Assembly (NCBI GenBank): GCA_015233515.1
Contig: JADFXS010000041.1
Location: forward strand, 1 to 16,255
Direction of reading: 5' to 3'
Source: Deltaproteobacteria bacterium
GTDB lineage: Bacteria > Desulfobacterota > Desulfarculia > Adiutricales > JAGVGV01
Length of the DNA stretch: 16,255 bases
How positions within the stretch are numbered: position 1 is the stretch's first letter; the number at the start of each line of letters is the position of its first letter. Below are positions 6,930-13,809 of the stretch, piece by piece. A model generated the notes under the pieces. That model was not told where the DNA came from and did not search any database. It was given only the letters and a program-made list of their open reading frames with translations. The position numbers and the translations under genes were made by a program.

Positions 6930-9900
6930 TTATACATCCTCTTGCTCAAGAACTTCCCTTATTGCTTGGGCAATCGTGTTTATGAGCAACGGCTTTCTGA
7001 TAAATTTTTTTATCCCGATATCAAGCACGTTCTTTTCGCTTACTTGATGGCTAAACCCTGTACAAATAATAATGGGAATATCGGGCCGAACGGTTAATAA
7101 CTCCTTGGCTAATTCCATGCCGGTCATCTGGGGCATGGTATGGTCGGTGATGACCAGGTCAAAATCAGTCGGCTTGGCTTTAAACAATTCCAGAGCCTCC
7201 AGGCTTGAAGTCTTGGTTATAACCCGATAGCCGAGTCGCTCTAACAGCCTCTGCCCCATGTCGGCTAATGGCGCTTCATCATCAACAAACAGAATTCTTT
7301 CCGACCCACATTCAAGAAGTTCTGTTGAATATTCTCCGCTTAATTCTGCGTGTTCAGCTTTAGGTAGATAGACGCTGAAAGTTGTTCCTTTGCCGGGTTC
7401 GCTGTCAACGGTTATCGCCCCTTTTAGGCTATGAACTATCCCATGGATGACCGCAAGCCCTAGTCCTGTCCCTTTTCCTGGACCTTTGGTTGTAAAGTAA
7501 GGGTCAAAAATGCGATCCATAATTTCCGGCTTTATGCCGGATCCTGTATCGCTGACCGACAATTTAACGTAGTTTCCCGCGGAGAGTTCAGAATTGCCAC
7601 CCAAAAAGTCCGGGGCAACCGTGACCTTTTCCAAATTCACGGAAAGAATTCCACCTTTTTCCTCCATGGCGTGGGCGGCATTAGTGCAAAGGTTCATGAC
7701 TATTTGATGAATACTAGTCGGATCGGCAAAAACCACACTATCTATATCTTTAAAACGTTGCTTGATTTCAATAGTTGTTGGTATTGATGCGCGAATCAAT
7801 TTGAGTGCTTCCTTGATAAGCAGGCTCACTTGGATATATATTCGTTGCTGTTCCGTTTGGCGGCTAAATGAAAGAATATGCTTAACCAAGTCGGTAGCTC
7901 TCCGACCGGCTAGATGAATTTGACTCAAAAAATATTTCGTTTCGTTTTCCTCATTGATCCCAAGGAGGGCCAATTGGGTGTAACCTAATATCGCACTTAA
8001 AATATTATTGAAGTCATGAGCGATCCCGCCGGCTAATGTTCCGATGGCCTCCATTTTTTGTGCTTGAAGCAATTGAGCCTGAAGCTTTTCCTTTTCTTCC
8101 TCAGCCCGTTTTCGGCCGGTGACGTCGCGAGCCGCCGCAAAAACACCAATGACGTCGCCATTTTGGTCACGATAAGTAGTGGCATTATAAAGGACAAAAA
8201 AACATTGGCCGTCACGGCGCCTTATTTTGAGTTCTAATTCACGTACCGCACCATCAATGAAAACTTGCTCATAGCCGGCGCGGGCCTTATCCGGCTCGGT
8301 AAAATAACTGGAGAATTCCGTCCCGATGAGTTCCGTGCGGGAGCATCCGGTTATCAGCTCGGCGGCTGAATTCACATCTGTAATTTTACCACCGGGTCCA
8401 ATGACTAATAGAGGATCAAGGCTGGCTTCAATCAAGCTCCGATGGTAATCATTGACATATCGTAACGCCGCTTCGGCGCGTTTCTGTTCGGTTATATCGG
8501 TCCAGACTACGGAAATATACGATTTTCCGCGAATTAGGAGATGATGAGTGCGAACATGGACCGACCGAATTTCCCCATTTCTGCGACGGTGGCGTGTCTC
8601 AAAGGCCATCCGCTCTTGTTCACGGATGCATCTAATATTACGCTCTATCTCCTCTTTTGAATGATCCGCCTGGATGTCCGAGATGCTTAAAAGTGCAAAC
8701 TCATCGCGTGTATAACCAAGATCTTTATGGGCAGACTCGTTGAATTCGACAAAACGGCCCGTGGTCGGGTCAAAAAGCATGATCGCATCCATGGCCTGAT
8801 TGATGATGCTTGAATATGTTTCTTCCCGTTCGCGCAATACATTTTCCGCGCGCTTGTGCTCAGTCATGTCGCGGAAATACCAGACGCGACCGTAGTATCG
8901 ATCTTCCGGTCCGATCATCGGCGCGGAGTAGCGTTCAATGACTCGGCCATCCGCCAGGAGAAGCTCATCCCGGCTGGTTTCTTGTCTGTGTTCATAGAGA
9001 TAGCGAACTTGATGAAGAAATGAATGAGGATCCAACATCTGAGAAGTCACTAACTGGAGGATAGGCTCATCGATCCTGTCTTCGACAAGCTTGGTCGGAA
9101 TGCCCCACATCTCGACAAAACGGTTGTTATGTGAAATGATGCGCGCGTCTCCATCAACCACCAGGATTCCGTCCAAAGAGGCTTCCTGCTGCGTGCTCAA
9201 GAGGATGTTCCTGAACTGAAGTTCTTCCTCCGCCTGCCGGCGTTGCCGGATTTGAACCTGCAGGGCGGCATTGGCGGTAGTCAATGCGGCCGTACGCTCA
9301 GCAACCCGCGTTTCGAGTTCGGCGTAAGCCGCCTGCAAAGCCTCTTCCACCTGCTTGCGAGCGGTAATGTCGCGGCCGATGCCGAGAAAGACGGAATCCG
9401 CGGTGGAAGTATCCGTGACAAGTGATGCATTCGATAGGAACCAGAGGTAGTTATTATCTTTATGGCGGATCCGGAATTCAGGACCGCCCATTTTTGCTCC
9501 GGACTCCATGATCTGTCGCAGAAACTTATTGCATGACTGGAGCTCATCGTGATGAACCAGAAGATCAAACGACGTGCCAATCAATTCGAAGGGAAGATAA
9601 CCCAGCAGAAATTCCACGTTGGGCGCCACATATGTAATTATTCCCGCCGGAGATAAGGTGTAAATAAGATCATTGGCATTTTCTATAAACAAACGAAAAC
9701 GTTGTTCGCTCTTCAATACCTCTTGTTCAGCCATCCTGGTTCTGTTCCACTCCCGGTAAAACAGCCAGGCGGATACAACGGTACTGATACAGAAAACAGC
9801 CCAAAACAATGATATTTTGTAAACTTCGGAACGCCACCCGGTAAGATAGTCATCGGCTGACAACCCGGTAATAATGCAAAACTTCGACTTGTGAGAGAGT

Positions 9901-10715
9901 ATGCGGTAGGAAAAAATTCGTTCTATACCGTCAAGTGTGCTTGTCGTCGTGTATGTGGCCGAAGTTTTACCTGATTTGATCTGGTCGAGAAGCTGGCTAG
10001 AAGCAAATTTCTGACCGATATTGGCGCCGAGAGGCTTCGGATCCGGATAATGGGCCACAATAGACAAATCCTCATCAAGCAAAGTTAGTGTCCCTTTAGT
10101 CCCGACATTCAGTTCTTTGAAGAGTTGCATCAAATACTCAAGCCCAAGACCTGCATAGACCAACCCGGCAAAGGCACCTTCCGGACGATGGATGCCCCGG
10201 GCGAGGATAATCATCCATTTTCCGGAAATCCCGCCGACAAGAGGCTTGGAGATCACTATGTCGGAGTTCGGGTTGTCACGAATAAATTTGAAATAATCCC
10301 GGTGAGCCAGGCTGGTGGTTGTGGCGACTTTTGTCTCCGGCCCGTAGACGGCGTCACCGGAAGCATCGGTCGCCCTCAAGGTCAACAGGTCCGGTAGGCG
10401 GGAGTGCTGGCGAATGATGAAGTTGTTCAGCGTCTCGCGCTGAATAACGCCGCCGGCCAATTGATGCTCGGCTTCATCGCTGACCGCCTGCAGAGCGATG
10501 TCGACTTTTTCGAACACACCGGAAATACTCCCATCGAGGACGCGCGAGATATTTCGGGTGGTAACCGCAACCTGTTCTTCGTGATGGGTTTTGCTGTTTT
10601 GTAGTGAAAACCAGACAATACCACCAACTATTAGATTGAGAAACAGAACTCCAGTTACAAGACGCTTGCGAAGTATATTAAGGTTAGATTGTGACGTGGT
10701 CGTCGACTGAATCAT
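6930..10715 (-). CDS. Membrane-bound dCache-PAS(x4) hybrid sensor histidine kinase with C-terminal receiver
   Basis: From ATG 10715 the protein has 1,261 residues. Transmembrane helices at about 20-38 and 303-320 flank an extracytoplasmic domain (about 40-300). Its HRDYFKFIRD and SKPLVGGISGKWMIILARG segments match dCache ligand-binding domains. Then come four PAS domains (about 336-450, 505-620, 632-745, 755-870) with a coiled-coil between the first two. The transmitter shows AGGIAHDFNNIL with His900, N-box NLCTNAAHAM (Asn1008), SDTGSGI (Asp1056) and GKGTGLGL. The C-terminal receiver has its phosphoacceptor Asp1191 in LVITDHTMPQ and Lys1241 in IRKPL. ATG 10715 is preceded by GGAGG at 11 bp; an in-frame TTG at 10733 is less likely. 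It is probably transcribed with the RsbW-like and phosphatase genes downstream. The transmitter and receiver are closely paralogous to the kinase at 13810-16255. The protein ends at a TAA where that paralogue continues in frame. Confidence 0.9.
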   Translation of the reverse strand: MIQSTTTSQSNLNILRKRLVTGVLFLNLIVGGIVWFSLQNSKTHHEEQVAVTTRNISRVLDGSISGVFEKVDIALQAVSDEAEHQLAGGVIQRETLNNFIIRQHSRLPDLLTLRATDASGDAVYGPETKVATTTSLAHRDYFKFIRDNPNSDIVISKPLVGGISGKWMIILARGIHRPEGAFAGLVYAGLGLEYLMQLFKELNVGTKGTLTLLDEDLSIVAHYPDPKPLGANIGQKFASSQLLDQIKSGKTSATYTTTSTLDGIERIFSYRILSHKSKFCIITGLSADDYLTGWRSEVYKISLFWAVFCISTVVSAWLFYREWNRTRMAEQEVLKSEQRFRLFIENANDLIYTLSPAGIITYVAPNVEFLLGYLPFELIGTSFDLLVHHDELQSCNKFLRQIMESGAKMGGPEFRIRHKDNNYLWFLSNASLVTDTSTADSVFLGIGRDITARKQVEEALQAAYAELETRVAERTAALTTANAALQVQIRQRRQAEEELQFRNILLSTQQEASLDGILVVDGDARIISHNNRFVEMWGIPTKLVEDRIDEPILQLVTSQMLDPHSFLHQVRYLYEHRQETSRDELLLADGRVIERYSAPMIGPEDRYYGRVWYFRDMTEHKRAENVLREREETYSSIINQAMDAIMLFDPTTGRFVEFNESAHKDLGYTRDEFALLSISDIQADHSKEEIERNIRCIREQERMAFETRHRRRNGEIRSVHVRTHHLLIRGKSYISVVWTDITEQKRAEAALRYVNDYHRSLIEASLDPLLVIGPGGKITDVNSAAELITGCSRTELIGTEFSSYFTEPDKARAGYEQVFIDGAVRELELKIRRRDGQCFFVLYNATTYRDQNGDVIGVFAAARDVTGRKRAEEEKEKLQAQLLQAQKMEAIGTLAGGIAHDFNNILSAILGYTQLALLGINEENETKYFLSQIHLAGRRATDLVKHILSFSRQTEQQRIYIQVSLLIKEALKLIRASIPTTIEIKQRFKDIDSVVFADPTSIHQIVMNLCTNAAHAMEEKGGILSVNLEKVTVAPDFLGGNSELSAGNYVKLSVSDTGSGIKPEIMDRIFDPYFTTKGPGKGTGLGLAVIHGIVHSLKGAITVDSEPGKGTTFSVYLPKAEHAELSGEYSTELLECGSERILFVDDEAPLADMGQRLLERLGYRVITKTSSLEALELFKAKPTDFDLVITDHTMPQMTGMELAKELLTVRPDIPIIICTGFSHQVSEKNVLDIGIKKFIRKPLLINTIAQAIREVLEQEDV
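7068..7268 (-). repeat. 201-bp perfectly identical tract, copy in the dCache kinase receiver
   Basis: Every base of 7068-7268 equals the base 6,949 positions further right (14017-14217), including all third codon positions. The tract encodes the middle of the receiver domain, with the phosphoacceptor aspartate. Mismatches start on both sides (T7067/G14016; T7269/C14218). It is the core of a longer homologous block, 6930-8105 against 13879-15054, that aligns without gaps. Confidence 0.9.
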
Positions 10716-10882
10716 GTGGGCCGGAACCTCCAACGTTCCTCAAATTTACATTTTTTTTAGGAGTAAACATCTAGTCGGATTACTATAAGTTGTGAAGCAA
10801 AAGAGGAAATGAATGATGTCCTCGTCCTGGGCCATTAAAATTCCGGGTCTAGGAGCGCCCACAAGTGTTTTGTCCACGTTGT

Positions 10883-13621
10883 CTATAGGTCCACCTCCCC
10901 GTCAAGCACGGCACGGACTTTGTTCAGCAAGTCGGTCAATTCATAAGGTTTGCCAACGTACCCGGCAGCCCCGGCTTCCAAAGTCTCTTTGACTTGTCCA
11001 TTGGCTGAATATCCGCTACCGATGAGGATCTTGGCTGAAGGGTTAAGCCTCATAATTTCGGTCAAGCACTTATGTCCTCCCATTCCTGGCATTCCGATAT
11101 CCATAATGACCAAATCGATCATACTGTGTTTGCCCGAGTAAATTCCTAAGGCTTCCTCGCCGCTGGAAGCAGTGAGCACCTTGTAGCCAAATTTTAAAAG
11201 AACCTGTTGGGCAAAGCCTCTGATTAGTTCTTCATCGTCAACGAGTAGGATGGTCTCGCTTCCGCCTTGGAATGGTCTAGTATTAGTGTCTTTTGACCCA
11301 GCGATATCCTCTGATTCGATGGCCGGCAGGTATATTTTAAAAGAGGTTCCTCGGCCAATCTCACTGTGACAGTTGATATAGCCATCATGACTCTTAACGA
11401 TGCCATAAACCGATGCCAGCCCAAGGCCGGTGCCCTTGCCAATTTCCTTTGTTGTAAAAAATGGGTCAAAAATGTGTTCTATCGTCTCTTGTTCCATGCC
11501 GTGACCTGTGTCCGAGACGGTCAAAAGGACATATCGACCGGGCTTAACTCCAAGATGGGCCTGGACGTATCCCTGATCCAGGGTTATGTTTTCGGTGGCG
11601 ATAATGAACTTTCCACCATCAGGCATGGCGTCGGCGGCATTTTTCCCTAGATTCAAAAGAATTTGATCGATCTGTCCATGGTCGGCCTTTACATCCCAAA
11701 GCCCTCGACCTGGATGCAGTTCAATATCGATCATTTTGGGGATGATCCGCTCCAGCATTTTTCGTGCATTTTCAATTTCTTGGTTTAGTCTGATAATTAC
11801 CCGCTTGGTTTCAACTTTCCGGCTGAATAGAAGGAGTTGCCGGACGAGATCGGCCGCCCGGTTACCTGCTTTGAAGATGTTCTGCAAGCTAGTATAGTCA
11901 TGGTCATGCCGGCCTTTATCCATAAGCAATATTTGAGTAAAACCATTGATAACCTGGAGAAGATTGTTGAAATCATGCGCGATGCCCCCAGCCAAAATGC
12001 CTACGGATTCCATTTTTTGAGCTTGGAGCAACTGGCTCTGAAGTTTTTCCTTCTCTTCCTCCGCCTGTTTGCGCGCGGTGATATCGAGTACCTGGGAAAA
12101 AACCGAGACAAGCCTTCCTTCTGAGTTTAACATCGCCGAATTATACCACTCGCAGATAATCACCGAGCCATCCTTGCGGTAGTTGCGGTTAGTGTGAAGG
12201 TTGCAGGTTTGCTTCCCAGCCATCATGTCAGCGCTGATGGCGGCGACCCTTTGCGCATCATCCTCGTGAACCCATTTTAATTGATCAATTCGTTTCCCAA
12301 GTATTTCATCGGAATTCCAGCCGAAAAGTGCTTCGGCCTGGTGAGACCAAAAGATAATTCGAAACCCAGGGTCGAATTCAACTATTGCCAGCGGTGAGTT
12401 TTCGTTATGAAACTTTAACCGCTGTAAAGCTGATCTTAATTCGCCCTCAGTCCGCTTGCGCTCGGTAATGTCCATAACAGTACCAAGGCAATAAAGGGGC
12501 TGGTCATTATCATCGCGTATAAGGTTGGTGTCGATGATACAGCAAATGGTGTGCCCCTTTTTGTGGATGTATTTTTTTTCCATATGATAGCTATCGATCT
12601 GGCCTGAAGCGAGTCGGGCTTGTTGCCGCAGGTTTTCTTCAATACTTTCCGGATGGGTAATATCTCGGAGATGATTGCCTATAAGCTCCTCCTCTCGGTA
12701 GCCGAGCATCCGGCAGAAGGCGTTGTTGGCGGACTCGATTCTGAACGTCAGTGAAATCTGGGCCACGCCTACTTTCATATGCTCGTATATTAGCCGGAAA
12801 CGCGCCTCACTTTCCCTCAAGCACCTCTCGGCCTTTTTTCGGTCGGTGATGTCTCGGTAAAAACAAACAAACCGCCCGCCCTCGCTGTCGAGATAACTAA
12901 CCGTAATCTCGACATCAAAAACACTGCCGTCTTTACGGCGGTGGCGCGCCTCAAAGAATTCTTCCCCATTTTGTATTATACGCTCAATGCGAGCGACGAT
13001 TTCTTCCGGCGTCTCGTCAACGTCTATTTCCTCGAGGCTAAGTTGGAGCAAATCCTCACGGCTGTATCCCGACATCTCGCAATAGCTTTTATTGGCATCC
13101 GTGATTTTGCCTTTGGTGTTAACAACACAGCAGCCGTCCTTAGTGGTTTCCAGGATCGTGCGCAGGTAGCGTTCCTGTTCAGTTAATTTTTCCTTTTCTT
13201 TCCTTCTTTCCGCATCAACCTTGGCCACATACAACGCCATCTCAATGGCGACCTTGAGGTCTCTACCCTTAAAGGGTTTGAGTATGTATCCAAATGGGAG
13301 GGTGAGTTTGGCTTGTTCGAGTTTTGCCTGCTCGGCATAGGCAGTCAAAAAGACCACGGGGATACCCCATTTGTCTTTTATGATCGTTGCGGCCCCAATC
13401 CCGTCCATCTTCCCCCCAAGAACTATGTCCATCAAGACCAAGTCAGGCTGTTCCTGGTCGATCAGGTCAAGCGTCGCCTCGGCCGAGGTAGCCATACCGA
13501 GGACAGTGAACCCAAATTCCTTGAGCTGAGATTCCAAGTCGGAGGCGATGATAACCTCGTCCTCGACGATTAGAATTCTAGGCTTAGCCTTTTGGTCCAT
13601 CGTTTTGTCGATATCGACCAT
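10883..13621 (-). CDS. Soluble REC-PAS(x3)-histidine kinase-REC hybrid protein
   Basis: The 912-residue protein has no membrane segment and should be cytoplasmic. It opens with a receiver domain (about 14-130): acidic residues Glu20/Asp21, phosphoacceptor Asp65 in LVLMDIVLGGKMDGI, Thr93, and Lys115 in ILKPF. Three PAS domains follow (about 148-263, 270-390, 400-520). The transmitter carries AGGIAHDFNNLL (His549), N-box NLGKNAADAM (Asn661), VSDTGHGM (Asp704) and GKGTGLGL. A second receiver (about 788-905) has Asp841 in LVIMDIGMPG and Lys891. Ser869 (LIGSGY) takes the usual Thr switch position. ATG 13621 has GGAG nine bases upstream. With a receiver at each end, the protein can take phosphate from another kinase and also pass it through its own receiver. 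Its second PAS domain is paralogous to one in the kinase at 13810-16255. Its transmitter is of a different branch from the other two kinases. Confidence 0.9.
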   Translation of the reverse strand: MVDIDKTMDQKAKPRILIVEDEVIIASDLESQLKEFGFTVLGMATSAEATLDLIDQEQPDLVLMDIVLGGKMDGIGAATIIKDKWGIPVVFLTAYAEQAKLEQAKLTLPFGYILKPFKGRDLKVAIEMALYVAKVDAERRKEKEKLTEQERYLRTILETTKDGCCVVNTKGKITDANKSYCEMSGYSREDLLQLSLEEIDVDETPEEIVARIERIIQNGEEFFEARHRRKDGSVFDVEITVSYLDSEGGRFVCFYRDITDRKKAERCLRESEARFRLIYEHMKVGVAQISLTFRIESANNAFCRMLGYREEELIGNHLRDITHPESIEENLRQQARLASGQIDSYHMEKKYIHKKGHTICCIIDTNLIRDDNDQPLYCLGTVMDITERKRTEGELRSALQRLKFHNENSPLAIVEFDPGFRIIFWSHQAEALFGWNSDEILGKRIDQLKWVHEDDAQRVAAISADMMAGKQTCNLHTNRNYRKDGSVIICEWYNSAMLNSEGRLVSVFSQVLDITARKQAEEEKEKLQSQLLQAQKMESVGILAGGIAHDFNNLLQVINGFTQILLMDKGRHDHDYTSLQNIFKAGNRAADLVRQLLLFSRKVETKRVIIRLNQEIENARKMLERIIPKMIDIELHPGRGLWDVKADHGQIDQILLNLGKNAADAMPDGGKFIIATENITLDQGYVQAHLGVKPGRYVLLTVSDTGHGMEQETIEHIFDPFFTTKEIGKGTGLGLASVYGIVKSHDGYINCHSEIGRGTSFKIYLPAIESEDIAGSKDTNTRPFQGGSETILLVDDEELIRGFAQQVLLKFGYKVLTASSGEEALGIYSGKHSMIDLVIMDIGMPGMGGHKCLTEIMRLNPSAKILIGSGYSANGQVKETLEAGAAGYVGKPYELTDLLNKVRAVLDGEVDL
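12544..12590 (-). repeat. 47-bp identical tract in paralogous PAS domain, copy 1
   Basis: This is identical to 15945-15991 (offset 3,401). It lies within a block of about 400 bp (12450-12854) that aligns without gaps to 15851-16255. It encodes the YHMEKKYIHKKGHTI part of the PAS domain. Confidence 0.85.
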
Positions 13622-13809
13622 ATTTCTATTCTCCGAGGGGAGATTGATTGAATTGGGAAAAAAACAACATACCTAATATAAGCTGAGTATGGCATAAAAT
13701 CTGGCAAAAACAAGGCGCTACACGACAACTCCCGGCCCAAATAGACGCGTCTGCCTCAGCCTACTGCTGGAACGTCATATCCGGTATCACTTCTATTTGT
13801 CGTTTCATC

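Noticed and set aside
10716..10733. TTG start for the dCache kinase
   Set aside because: The strong GGAGG lies between this TTG and ATG 10715, so it can only serve the ATG.
13622..13809. Promoter for the REC-PAS3 kinase in the 188-bp gap
   Set aside because: TATATT and CATACT boxes are present, but no -35 element lies at an acceptable distance. The gene may be read from an upstream promoter.
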